NCBI RefSeq assembly: GCF_022811725.1 | Contig: NZ_CP094527.1 | Span: 6,014,001 to 6,078,000 of the forward strand | From: Mucilaginibacter sp. SMC90 | GTDB taxonomy: Bacteria > Bacteroidota > Bacteroidia > Sphingobacteriales > Sphingobacteriaceae | Reading direction: 5' to 3' | DNA length: 64,000 nt | Shown: positions 49,893-58,030 of the stretch, in pieces | How the letters are laid out: every line of letters begins with the position of its first letter | Position numbering within the stretch: position 1 is the first letter of the stretch | Made by a program: the position numbers and the translations under genes | The notes under the pieces: generated by a model | What the model saw: only the letters and a program-made list of their open reading frames with translations | What the model was told of the DNA's origin: nothing | The model's database searches: none

Positions 49893-51122
49893 TTATTTAC
49901 CTAAGCGTTTTTTTAAGTTTTCGTCAATTGCAGCTAAAAACTCTTCGGTGTACAGGTAATCGGTACCATGTTCCACTTTAGGTTTAATAGTGATGGCCAA
50001 ATCTTTGGTCATTTTACCACTTTCAACAGTTTCGATACAAACTTCTTCCAAAGCTTTGCAGAAATCGATCAGCTCCTGGTTGTTATCCAGGATACCGCGG
50101 AATTCCAAACCTCTTGTCCATGCAAAAATAGATGCAATTGGGTTAGTTGAAGTTGGCTTGCCAGCCTGGTGATCACGATAGTGACGGGTTACTGTACCGT
50201 GGGCAGCTTCTGCTTCCATTACAGTACCATCAGGAGTAACCAGGGTTGAAGTCATTAAACCTAATGAACCAAAGCCTTGAGCTACAGTATCTGACTGTAC
50301 GTCGCCGTCATAGTTTTTACAAGCCCAAACAAAGTTACCGTTCCATTTAAGGGCCGATGCAACCATATCATCAATTAAGCGGTGCTCATAAGTGATACCG
50401 GCAGCATCAAACTTCTGTTTGTAATCGCTTTGATAGATCTCTTCAAAAATATCTTTGAAGCGGCCATCATATTTTTTAAGGATGGTGTTTTTGGTTGAAA
50501 GGTATAAAGGCCAGCCTTTCATTAAAGCCTGGTTAAAGCAGGCATGGGCAAATCCTCTGATTGACTCATCAGTATTGTACATGGTTAATGCAACACCATC
50601 GCCTTTAAAGTTAAACACTTCAAATGATTGCTCAGGGCTACCATCTTCTGGTGTAAATTTAACGGTTAATTTACCCTTGCCTTTGGTTAAGAAATCGGTA
50701 GCACGGTATTGATCGCCAAAAGCGTGACGGCCTATGCAAATAGGGGCTGTCCAGTTAGGTACCAAACGAGGTACATTGCTCATAACAATTGGCTCACGGA
50801 AAACAGTACCATCCAGGATATTACGGATAGTTCCGTTTGGCGATTTCCACATTTGTTTTAAACCAAACTCCGCAACCCTTGCTTCGTCGGGAGTGATAGT
50901 GGCGCATTTGATACCAACACCGTATTGTTTAATGGCGTTAGCTGCGTCAATAGTTACCTGGTCGTCGGTTTGGTCGCGGTACTCGATACCCAAGTCATAG
51001 TATTTGATATCAAGATCAAGGTACGGGGTAATCAATTTGTCTTTGATGAATTTCCAGATTATACGGGTCATTTCATCGCCATCCAGTTCAACTACCGGAT
51101 TCTCTACTTTTATTTTTGACAT
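49893..51122 (-). CDS. icd: NADP-dependent isocitrate dehydrogenase (eukaryote-like dimeric type)
   Basis: TCA-cycle enzyme converting isocitrate to 2-oxoglutarate, 409 residues. It matches the homodimeric eukaryote-like type: VVELDGDEMTRIIWKFIK at the start, then YYDLGIEYRDQTDDQVTI, WKSPNGTIRNILDGTVFREPI, and ICIGRHAFGDQY. The ATG at 51122 is chosen over one at 51155, since the latter overlaps the -7 box TATATTTG (51160-51153). Confidence 0.96.
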   Translation of the reverse strand: MSKIKVENPVVELDGDEMTRIIWKFIKDKLITPYLDLDIKYYDLGIEYRDQTDDQVTIDAANAIKQYGVGIKCATITPDEARVAEFGLKQMWKSPNGTIRNILDGTVFREPIVMSNVPRLVPNWTAPICIGRHAFGDQYRATDFLTKGKGKLTVKFTPEDGSPEQSFEVFNFKGDGVALTMYNTDESIRGFAHACFNQALMKGWPLYLSTKNTILKKYDGRFKDIFEEIYQSDYKQKFDAAGITYEHRLIDDMVASALKWNGNFVWACKNYDGDVQSDTVAQGFGSLGLMTSTLVTPDGTVMEAEAAHGTVTRHYRDHQAGKPTSTNPIASIFAWTRGLEFRGILDNNQELIDFCKALEEVCIETVESGKMTKDLAITIKPKVEHGTDYLYTEEFLAAIDENLKKRLGK

Positions 51123-51152
51123 GCCTGATGTGGTTTTGTTATACAACGGCTC

Positions 51153-51160
51153 CAAATATA
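51153..51160 (-). promoter_or_regulatory. possible icd -7 box
   Basis: TATATTTG on the minus strand, an exact TAnnTTTG match, 30 bp before the ATG at 51122. No -33 TTTG at the standard spacing. Confidence 0.45.
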
Positions 51161-51334
51161 TAAAATTGGCTTTATCAATTTTATCAAATAATGCAATGAA
51201 AAATTATAGATTTCGTTATAATGACAATTATTGCCGCCAGCATTGTTGTTTTTATAAACTTTGGTGCTATTTTTATAAAATAAAACGCTTACCATAAAAC
51301 AAGCTCCTTCTTAAACAGGCGCTACCGTTTATTT

Positions 51335-52045
51335 ATGATAAAATCCATACTAAAAATCTCCATTATAATCCTGTTGAGTTCTGTATCATTTTTGGCTAAA
51401 GCCCAGGTAGGGTTTGATTATGCGCAATATGATGTTGGTTTTGCAGCAGGTATCAACCAGGCCAGTTCGGCCGATGTGCAAACTTTAAAAACTACTCCTT
51501 CCATCAATCTCAACTTTACTTATAATCAAAGTCCTTTTTTGAACTACGTATTTAACGTTGAAATTGGCCGTTTAAAAGGAGGCTCGCCCAATACAACTAC
51601 ACAAAGGCAGTTTGAAAACCATTTTAGCGCCTACTCATTCAGGGTGCAGGTGCAGGCCGGCGAATTAATTGACTATTCGCAAAGCGCTATAGCAAACGCC
51701 TTTAAAAACCTTTACCTGTCATCAGGGTTAGGATACATCAATAATAATGTAGTATTCAGAACAGATGATGCGCTTTTATTGGCGAACGACCAGGTACTAC
51801 CTTTTGAGCCTAAAACAAATGAAATTTTTATACCCGTAAGGTTAGGTTATGAATTTAAGATCTTCAACAGCTACAACCAACCCGCTGTAAAAATTGACCT
51901 CGGTTATCAATACAACTTTATCATGGGCGATAACCTTGACGGTTATGTTGCCGGTGCTCATAATGATGCATATTCGCAGGTTACATTAGGTTTTAAATTT
52001 GCCATTGGCGGTGTTACTTCGTACCGGAAACAGATCCATTATTAA
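51335..52045 (+). CDS. outer-membrane beta-barrel-like protein
   Basis: 236 residues with a signal peptide (MIKSILKISIIILLSSVSFLAKAQ). The mature part alternates aromatic and polar residues (FTYNQSPFLNYVFNVEIGRL; RLGYEFKIFNSYNQ; VTLGFKFAIGGVTSY), as in 8-10-stranded barrels or porin-like folds. No named family recognised. It is divergent from icd. Confidence 0.75.
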   Translation: MIKSILKISIIILLSSVSFLAKAQVGFDYAQYDVGFAAGINQASSADVQTLKTTPSINLNFTYNQSPFLNYVFNVEIGRLKGGSPNTTTQRQFENHFSAYSFRVQVQAGELIDYSQSAIANAFKNLYLSSGLGYINNNVVFRTDDALLLANDQVLPFEPKTNEIFIPVRLGYEFKIFNSYNQPAVKIDLGYQYNFIMGDNLDGYVAGAHNDAYSQVTLGFKFAIGGVTSYRKQIHY

Positions 52046-52132
52046 GCTTTAGGTAAAAATTCTTTTTTTAACTGGTTTGCTTTTTTGGCAGGGTTTTTAC
52101 TGTGTATATTTATATTATAAAAACACAGACCT

Positions 52133-52567
52133 ATGAACAACGATCAAATTGACGATGCGGGCTTTAACGACGATCTGCCTGATCGCGACGAAACACTGAA
52201 AGATGAGCTGGGCGAAACTATTGACAAAGAAGACCTGAGCTATAATCCGGACGCCAACAGCTACGAATATGATGTTAAAAGCGACGACCCGGATTACGAC
52301 CATCCCGATCCATATCATACAACAGCAAAGAACGGTGAGGATTTTAACTCCACCTATGATGAAGCAAATCCTTACGACGTTGACGGCGAATTTGACGAAG
52401 ACCGTTCGCTCGAAACTGATGTAGATGAATTAGGCATGCACATTGATAACGGAGAAAGCGTTGAAGTTGATCCTGTTGATGCAGCCTTATCTCATACTCC
52501 CGAAGATGACCGGGATGATCTTGATGAAGAAGGCTATCCTAAAAATGACAGTAAACCCCTAAAATAA
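52133..52567 (+). CDS. acidic hypothetical protein
   Basis: 144 residues, mostly Asp/Glu/Pro/Asn, with no signal peptide or membrane helix. Patterns like DDPDYDHPDPYHTT and VDGEFDEDRS suggest a disordered protein. No family recognised. It ends at a perfect hairpin shared with the 3' end of dnaX. Confidence 0.65.
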   Translation: MNNDQIDDAGFNDDLPDRDETLKDELGETIDKEDLSYNPDANSYEYDVKSDDPDYDHPDPYHTTAKNGEDFNSTYDEANPYDVDGEFDEDRSLETDVDELGMHIDNGESVEVDPVDAALSHTPEDDRDDLDEEGYPKNDSKPLK

Positions 52568-52577
52568 TTTATTTTAC

Positions 52578-52616
52578 CTGCCGAGTTGTGAATTTTAATT
52601 AAGCACAACTCGGCAG
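52578..52616. terminator. hairpin between convergent genes (possible bidirectional terminator)
   Basis: CTGCCGAGTTGTG (52578-52590) and CACAACTCGGCAG (52604-52616) pair perfectly over 13 bp. It lies between the stops of the acidic gene and dnaX. T-runs are weak, so activity is uncertain. Confidence 0.65.
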
Positions 52617-52626
52617 ATAACCTAAT

Positions 52627-54414
52627 TTAATCAAAATCAAGGTTAAACCTGTTTTTTAACTCCAGCAATTCAGGGTTGCGCGCCGCCATGTGCTGAAATT
52701 TTTCGGGCGCGGTGTAAGGCTTGCGCACTACTTTTAGTTCGTCAACACGGGCGTTTACGTCAATAGTAAAATTTTTGAGTGCACTGCGCAGGTAGTTAAG
52801 CATAATGGGCTTTTCATCCCTGAAAATATTTTCCTGCACCATGTTACCTACTATTACCTCAAAAACGTAAGGCTTCAACATGCGCGGCGCACCGGTTGTA
52901 AGTACGGTTAGCAAAGTTTTTTTTCCTTCCTTTTTTGCAAATGCGGCAAAATCGCTCCAGCATTGCAAAAAAGCATCCATGGTAAAATCCTCTTTATCCT
53001 CGCCTTTTAAATAAGGGTCTTCTTCTTCAAGTAATGCTTCCGGTGTCTTAACCTCGCCGGTTAACGAAGGGGTGAGTGTACTTCGCAAAGGCATCATAAT
53101 CTTAGGCTTTTCGGCCGGAGATGCTTCTTTTACCGGTGCAGCTGACACTACAGGCTCTTTTGCAGGGGCACTGTATACAGGCGCAGCTTCACTTACCATG
53201 GATACGGCCGGGCTTGCCGGTGTACTATTAACAGGTGTTATTGCTGAGGTATCAGGTTTTTTTTTTAATCCCCCGTCGGCAGCGGGCGTTACAGTGAGTG
53301 AAGTGGTTGCCAGGTTAAATACCGATGGCAGGTGGCACATCTTAAGCAGTGCCAGCTCCACCTGCAGCCGTTGGTTTTTACTGAGCTTATAACTGATATC
53401 GCACTGGTTGGCAATATTCATGGCCGAGAGCAAAAACGACACTGACGCCTGCTGCGATTGCTGCAGGTATTTTGCTTTGATCCCTTCACTTACCTCAAGC
53501 AGTTTTAATGTTGACTGATCTTTCCCAACTAACAGATTTCTGAAGTGTTCAGACAGGCCTGCTATAAAATGTGCACCATCAAACCCGCGCGAAAGGATCT
53601 CGTCAAAGAACAACAATACTTTTGCGGTATCTTCCTTAAGCAGGCTTTCGGTTATATTAAAGTAGTAGTCGTAATCAAGTATGTTCAGGTTATCAATAAC
53701 CGAACGATAGGTTACCTTACCGCCCGAAAAGCTCACGATCTGGTCAAACATCGATAACGCATCGCGCAAACCGCCATCGGCTTTCTGGGCTATGATATGT
53801 AGGCCATCAGGTTCGTAACCGATGTTTTCCTTACCGGCAATTGATGCCAGGTGGTTAGCCATATCTTCAACCCTGATGCGGTTAAAATCAAAGATCTGGC
53901 AACGCGAAAGAATGGTTGGCAGGATCTTATGCTTTTCGGTAGTGGCTAATATAAATATGGCGTAATGAGGCGGCTCTTCAAGCGTCTTCAGGAAAGCGTT
54001 AAACGCTGCCTGTGATAGCATGTGCACCTCATCAATAATATAAACCTTGTAACGGGCTGCCTGCGGGGGAATCCGCACCTGCTCAATTAAACTGCGGATA
54101 TCATCAACAGAGTTGTTTGAAGCAGCATCAAGCTCATGAACGTTAAAGGAGTTGCCGTTTTCAAAAGCTTTGCATGACGCACATTCGCCGCAAGCCTCTC
54201 CATTAGGCTGTAAATTGGTACAGTTTATGGTTTTGGCCAGGATCCGGGCGCAGGTAGTTTTGCCCACACCACGTGGACCACAGAACAAAAAGGCCTGTGC
54301 CAGCTGGTTATTTTTTATAGCGTTTTTGAGCGTATTGGTAATATGTTGCTGACCAACAACGGTTTCAAAAGTAGCCGGGCGATACTTACGGGCCGAAACA
54401 ATGAAATTATCCAC
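52627..54414 (-). CDS. dnaX: DNA polymerase III subunits gamma and tau
   Basis: Clamp-loader ATPase of the replicase, 595 residues. AAA+ domain: Walker A GPRGVGKTTCARIL, zinc ligands CTNLQPNGEACGECASC, Walker B VYIIDEVHML, sensor 1 FILATTEKHKI, LSRCQIFDF. Collar domain ends near residue 365. A Pro/Ala-rich linker follows (about 380-450), and then the tau-type C-terminus (465-595) that would bind polymerase and helicase. The TTA AAA AAA AAA codons at 383-386 form an A10 run (plus coordinates 53257-53266). A slip there would end translation at once and give a short gamma-like form (see findings). Confidence 0.96.
   Translation of the reverse strand: MDNFIVSARKYRPATFETVVGQQHITNTLKNAIKNNQLAQAFLFCGPRGVGKTTCARILAKTINCTNLQPNGEACGECASCKAFENGNSFNVHELDAASNNSVDDIRSLIEQVRIPPQAARYKVYIIDEVHMLSQAAFNAFLKTLEEPPHYAIFILATTEKHKILPTILSRCQIFDFNRIRVEDMANHLASIAGKENIGYEPDGLHIIAQKADGGLRDALSMFDQIVSFSGGKVTYRSVIDNLNILDYDYYFNITESLLKEDTAKVLLFFDEILSRGFDGAHFIAGLSEHFRNLLVGKDQSTLKLLEVSEGIKAKYLQQSQQASVSFLLSAMNIANQCDISYKLSKNQRLQVELALLKMCHLPSVFNLATTSLTVTPAADGGLKKKPDTSAITPVNSTPASPAVSMVSEAAPVYSAPAKEPVVSAAPVKEASPAEKPKIMMPLRSTLTPSLTGEVKTPEALLEEEDPYLKGEDKEDFTMDAFLQCWSDFAAFAKKEGKKTLLTVLTTGAPRMLKPYVFEVIVGNMVQENIFRDEKPIMLNYLRSALKNFTIDVNARVDELKVVRKPYTAPEKFQHMAARNPELLELKNRFNLDFD
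53252..53268 (-). promoter_or_regulatory. candidate dnaX slippage site (A10 tract)
   Basis: The coding strand reads TTAAAAAAAAAACCTGA. In frame 0 it gives Leu-Lys-Lys-Lys-Pro-Asp. A -1 slip gives Thr then TGA; a +1 slip stops at TAA six codons later. The purine-rich GGGGGA lies directly before it. Thermus dnaX uses A9 transcriptional slippage and E. coli uses -1 frameshifting at A AAA AAG, both at the same place in the protein. Confidence 0.6.
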
Positions 54415-54555
54415 AAGTGCTAAGGTAGTGAGAAAATAGGTTTAGTGAAAGGGGGCTTTTGCTAAAATTTTGAACACTCAGCAGTACTCATATGATAAAA
54501 ACAACATTACCAATTTGTTTCGCCATATCAAAACAAACCTGTACGCGCTAATTTT

Positions 54556-54792
54556 CTAAAAATCATCATCGGGCAGATGATCATCATCTTCAGGGTCGGA
54601 CTCACCCATATCATCATCTACCTGTATTTCATGCAGGTCTTCTTTATCCTCAAGTATGTCGTCAAAATCCTCATCTTCCTGGTCGTCCCAGTCCCCCTCA
54701 AGAGGATCATCCCCTCCGCCGTACATCAATACTTCATCAAACGAAAGTGCTTTTGAGTTTTCAACACCGGTAAAGTTTGCTACTAACTGCAT
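54556..54792 (-). CDS. small acidic hypothetical protein
   Basis: 78 residues. A short folded-looking N-terminus (MQLVANFTGVENSKALSFDE) is followed by an acidic tail (DDQEDEDFDDILEDKEDLHE and more). No family recognised. It precedes dnaX on the same strand (142 bp upstream) and is divergent from rpsF. Confidence 0.65.
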   Translation of the reverse strand: MQLVANFTGVENSKALSFDEVLMYGGGDDPLEGDWDDQEDEDFDDILEDKEDLHEIQVDDDMGESDPEDDDHLPDDDF

Positions 54793-54880
54793 AGCTTTAA
54801 GTTTTTTTAGATAGAACGGTGCATTAAGTTATAAGTTTTAAAAATACCGGTAAATAGTTATCAACCAGTATCAACATTGA

Positions 54881-54911
54881 TTTGAAAATTACAAAACTAT
54901 TTGTACATTTG
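54881..54911 (+). promoter_or_regulatory. rpsF-rpsR-rplI promoter
   Basis: TTTG (54881-54884), a 19-bp spacer and TACATTTG (54904-54911) match the Bacteroidota consensus exactly. The rpsF ATG follows at 54953, leaving a leader of about 35 nt. Confidence 0.88.
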
Positions 54912-54952
54912 CAGCCCCGTAATAGCGGGTAAATAATTAAAAATCAAGTATA

Positions 54953-55321
54953 ATGCAACAGTACGAAATCGTGATCGTTCTAACCCCGTTGCTTTCAGAA
55001 GAGATTGCTAAAGAGGCAAATGCCAAATACAGCAAAGTTCTTACTGATGGCGGAGCCGAAATTGTCCAGGAGGATAATTGGGGTTTGAGAAAATTAGCGT
55101 ACCCTATCCAAAAGAAAACTACAGGGTACTATCACTTAACTGAATTTAAGGCTCCGGGTGAATTAATTAACAAATTGGAGATAGAGTTAAGGCGCGATGA
55201 GCGTGTTTTGCGTTTCCTGACCATTGCTTTGGATAAACATGCCATTGCTTACAATGACAAAAAACGTAGCGGTGCTTTTAACAAAAAACCAGCAGCTAAA
55301 GCAGAGGAGGCAGCAAACTAA
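54953..55321 (+). CDS. rpsF: 30S ribosomal protein S6
   Basis: 122 residues. Family stretches: YEIVIVLTPLLSEE, NWGLRKLAYPIQKKTTGYYHL, and ELRRDERVLRFLTI. It ends in a Lys/Ala/Glu-rich tail. First gene of the S6-S18-L9 operon, with a leader of about 35 nt; the next gene starts on its stop codon (one-base overlap). Confidence 0.98.
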   Translation: MQQYEIVIVLTPLLSEEIAKEANAKYSKVLTDGGAEIVQEDNWGLRKLAYPIQKKTTGYYHLTEFKAPGELINKLEIELRRDERVLRFLTIALDKHAIAYNDKKRSGAFNKKPAAKAEEAAN

Positions 55322-55584
55322 TGGCTAACGAACAAATTAAATACGTTACCGCTCCCAAAGTGGAGGATAACCGTAAAAAATACTGCCGTTTCAAAAAGAA
55401 TGGTATCAAGTATATTGATTACAAAGACGCAAACTTTTTATTAAAGTTCATTAACGATCAGGGTAAAGTATTACCACGTCGTTTAACTGGTACTTCATTA
55501 AAGTTTCAGCGTAAAGTGGCTCAGGCTGTTAAACGCGCACGTCACATCGGTTTATTACCTTACGTTACAGATTCATTAAAATAA
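55321..55584 (+). CDS. rpsR: 30S ribosomal protein S18
   Basis: 87 residues. The core NRKKYCRFKKNGIKYIDYKD, LPRRLTGTSLKFQRKVAQAVKRARHIGLLPY is the S18 signature. It overlaps the rpsF stop by one base (TAATGG), so translation is coupled. A single Cys is seen at the N-terminal part, so this copy lacks the full zinc ligand set. Confidence 0.98.
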   Translation: MANEQIKYVTAPKVEDNRKKYCRFKKNGIKYIDYKDANFLLKFINDQGKVLPRRLTGTSLKFQRKVAQAVKRARHIGLLPYVTDSLK

Positions 55585-55599
55585 TAGGAGATTTAAGAA

Positions 55600-56043
55600 A
55601 TGGAAGTTATTTTAAAACAAGATGTAAAAAACCTGGGTGATAAAGACGATATCGTAAATGTGAAACCAGGTTATGGCCGTAACTACCTTTTACCAAAAGG
55701 CTACGCCATATTAGCTACTGAAAGTGCACGTAAAGTTTTAGCCGAAAACCTTAAACAAGCTCAATTTAAGCAAGAAAAAATCCGCAAGGATGCTGATGCT
55801 ATTGCAGCCCGTTTAGAAGGTGTTAAACTGAACATTGGTGCTAAAGCCGGCGAAACTGGCAAAATCTTCGGTGCTATCAACACTATCCAAATTGCTGATG
55901 CATTGAAAAAAGAAGGTTTTGACGTTGACCGTCGCCGTATCACTTTTGACCAGGAGCCAAAATTTGTTGGTGAGTATGTTGCCAACATTAACCTGCACAA
56001 AGAAGTTAAAGTACAGGTTCCGTTTGCAGTAGTAGCGGAATAA
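55600..56043 (+). CDS. rplI: 50S ribosomal protein L9
   Basis: 147 residues. The N-terminal domain shows LKQDVKNLGDKDDIVNVKPGYGRNYLLPKG, typical of L9; the central helix and C-terminal domain (KIFGAINTIQIADALKKEGF) follow. A Shine-Dalgarno-like AGGAG lies 11 bases before the ATG. Confidence 0.98.
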   Translation: MEVILKQDVKNLGDKDDIVNVKPGYGRNYLLPKGYAILATESARKVLAENLKQAQFKQEKIRKDADAIAARLEGVKLNIGAKAGETGKIFGAINTIQIADALKKEGFDVDRRRITFDQEPKFVGEYVANINLHKEVKVQVPFAVVAE

Positions 56044-56090
56044 TTATATTTCGGAATTCGGATTTAAGATTTCGGATTTTGAAAAATTTA

Positions 56091-56128
56091 AACAGGTGTT
56101 TTGTTAATTCAAAACACCTGTTTTTTTA
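56091..56128 (+). terminator. terminator of the S6-S18-L9 operon
   Basis: AACAGGTGTTTTG (56091-56103) pairs with CAAAACACCTGTT (56110-56122), then a T-run. On both sides it is flanked by words of the type GATTTCGGATTT or its complement. Confidence 0.93.
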
Positions 56129-56224
56129 TGATCAGAATTAAATAAAAACAAATCCGAAATCGAAAATTTGAAATCCGAAATCGAGAATATTTATTTCGGA
56201 TTACTGGAAAAAATTTAGAATTTT

Positions 56225-56262
56225 AGAGGGTGCTTTGCTTATGTGAAGCACTCTCTTTTTTT
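56225..56262 (+). terminator. second terminator-like hairpin before mtgA
   Basis: AGAGGGTGCTT (56225-56235) pairs with AAGCACTCTCT (56246-56256), with one G-T pair, followed by seven T. It lies upstream of the chosen mtgA start and overlaps a longer possible frame. Confidence 0.82.
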
Positions 56263-56280
56263 AAAGGAAATATTATAACA

Positions 56281-57042
56281 GTGTTAAAGTTTTTCAGCAA
56301 AAACAACCAGAAGTCAAAGTCGGATAAGCGGAACTCCAAATCGGAATCGAAATTTTATGGTATTCCTAAACTCATATTCAGGATTTTCAAACTGGCATTC
56401 ATTCTATTTTTTGGTTTAAGTCTGCTGGGTGTAATCGGCTACCGTTTTATTAACCCTCCTTTTACCTGGTTGATGATTGAGCGCGGTTTTCAGCGCAAAT
56501 CGGCAGGTAAGGAATGGAAGATAGATAAAAAGTGGAAGGATTTTGACGACATCTCCGACAATATGAAACGTGCTGCCGTTGCTGCCGAAGACCAAACATT
56601 TTTGGAGCACCACGGCTTCGACTTTAACGCTATCGAAAAAGCCATCGAAAAAAACTCGCATAGCAAAAAACTTATTGGCGGCAGTACCATATCGCAACAG
56701 GTGGCTAAAAATGTTTTCCTGTGGGAAGGTCGTTCCCTGCTCCGTAAAGGCATTGAAGCCTATTTTACTGTACTGATAGAAACCTTCTGGAGCAAAAAGC
56801 GCATTATGGAGGTTTACCTCAATGAAATTGAAATGGGCGATGGCATTTACGGTGTGGAAGCTGCTTCACAAGCCTATTTCCACAAATCGGCATCTGATTT
56901 AACCCGGCAGGAAGCTGCGGCCATAGCGGTGATTTTCCCAAGCCCGTTGAAATGGTCTGCCACTAACCCTACCAAATATTTAAGGCACAGGCAGTACCTG
57001 ATCATGAAGAATATGAAAAGACTGGGACCTTTGGATTTTTAA
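56281..57042 (+). CDS. mtgA: monofunctional biosynthetic peptidoglycan transglycosylase
   Basis: Membrane-anchored enzyme (253 residues from the chosen start) that polymerises lipid II into glycan strands. One N-terminal helix (about 38-58). Catalytic stretches: AAEDQTFLEHHGFD with the general-base Glu, GGSTISQQVAKNVFLW, and RIMEVYLNEIEMGDGIYGVEAAS. The GTG at 56281 is chosen: an upstream GTG at 56230 falls inside the terminator-like hairpin, and AAAGGA precedes the later one. Confidence 0.94.
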   Translation: MLKFFSKNNQKSKSDKRNSKSESKFYGIPKLIFRIFKLAFILFFGLSLLGVIGYRFINPPFTWLMIERGFQRKSAGKEWKIDKKWKDFDDISDNMKRAAVAAEDQTFLEHHGFDFNAIEKAIEKNSHSKKLIGGSTISQQVAKNVFLWEGRSLLRKGIEAYFTVLIETFWSKKRIMEVYLNEIEMGDGIYGVEAASQAYFHKSASDLTRQEAAAIAVIFPSPLKWSATNPTKYLRHRQYLIMKNMKRLGPLDF

Positions 57043-57105
57043 GCCTTCCTGAAGCTACTAAGGTGTACGCATCTTATCAACGAATATCGATCAATAAAAT
57101 CGAAT

Positions 57106-57255
57106 GTCATTTCGACGAACCAGTTTGGCAATGCGTGGGCGCAGTGAGGAGAAATCTTATACCTCCTGCTCTGAACCTTACTCACGGCTCTACAGGGCGT
57201 ATAAGATTTCTCTTTCGCCCTACTCCTCGGCCCTACCCCGCTCAATCGAAATGAC
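57106..57255. repeat. GTCATTTCGA palindromic repeat (second family), copy 2
   Basis: 150 bp, from GTCATTTCGACGAACC to TCAATCGAAATGAC, with inner arms AGAAATCTTATAC / GTATAAGATTTCT. Inverse orientation relative to copy 1 at 32313-32464. It lies between convergent mtgA and msrA. Confidence 0.9.
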
Positions 57256-57306
57256 ATTTTTCTTTATTTAAAAAGATGTCATTTATTTAACACCTTCTTT
57301 TATCAA

Positions 57307-57798
57307 TTAGCTCAATTTCCAATCGGGCCTTTCAAAGTGACAGGTATAACCGTATGGATTTTTCTGAAGATAATCCTGGTGTTCGGCTTCCGCATTCCAA
57401 AAGTCAGTTGCAGGTACTACTTCGGTAACGATTTTTCCCGGCCATACGCCAGAGGCTTCCATCTCTGCAATCAACTCATTTGCTACCTCATGCTGGCTTT
57501 CATTCAAATAAAAAATAGCCGAGCGATAAGAAGTTCCAATATCATTCCCCTGCCTGTTCCTTGTTGTTGGATCGTGGATCTGGAAAAAATACTCGAGAAG
57601 TTTACGGTAAGATAATAGAGCAGGGTCAAATTCAATCTCAATCCCTTCAGCATGTGTTCCATGGTTTCGATAAGTTGCATTAGGTACATCCCCACCTGTA
57701 TACCCCACTACAGTAGAAATAACACCTGGATAATGCCTGATCAACTCTTCTACTCCCCAAAAGCAACCGCCTGCCAAAATGGCTTTTTCTGTATTCAT
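57307..57798 (-). CDS. msrA: peptide-methionine (S)-S-oxide reductase
   Basis: Repairs oxidised methionine in proteins, 163 residues. Catalytic Cys in AGGCFWGVEELI; EFDPALLSYRKLLEYFFQIHDPTT and YRSAIFYLNESQ follow, and EHQDYLQKNPYGY closes the core. The C-terminus has no second resolving Cys motif of the long type. Cytoplasmic (no signal peptide). Confidence 0.96.
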   Translation of the reverse strand: MNTEKAILAGGCFWGVEELIRHYPGVISTVVGYTGGDVPNATYRNHGTHAEGIEIEFDPALLSYRKLLEYFFQIHDPTTRNRQGNDIGTSYRSAIFYLNESQHEVANELIAEMEASGVWPGKIVTEVVPATDFWNAEAEHQDYLQKNPYGYTCHFERPDWKLS

Positions 57799-57819
57799 AA
57801 GGCTTTATATTTAATTAAA

Positions 57820-57851
57820 TAAAGGTAAGGCACAAACGTGCAAATGACAAA
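57820..57851 (-). promoter_or_regulatory. msrA promoter
   Basis: On the minus strand TTTG (57851-57848), a 20-bp spacer and TACCTTTA (57827-57820) fit the Bacteroidota pattern with one mismatch in the -7 box, 21 bp before the ATG. Confidence 0.6.
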
Positions 57852-57904
57852 AGATAGATGGATGAGATCTGTATGCTCACGGTCATTATTTACTATCGTC
57901 TGAT

Positions 57905-57937
57905 CGAAGTTACCCTATCGCTAAACTTCGACCAGTG
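57905..57937. repeat. solo copy of the CGAAGTT palindromic repeat
   Basis: 33 bp that match 1909-1941 in inverse orientation with a single mismatch. No second arm is nearby, unlike the element at 1909-2074. Confidence 0.85.
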
Positions 57938-58030
57938 AAAGTTAAACTTAGACCAGCCTCCGTATTTATTTCATCAGCGCTGTAACCTTTTGTAAATTAA
58001 CGTTATCTTAATTTATATGATCATACCGCC

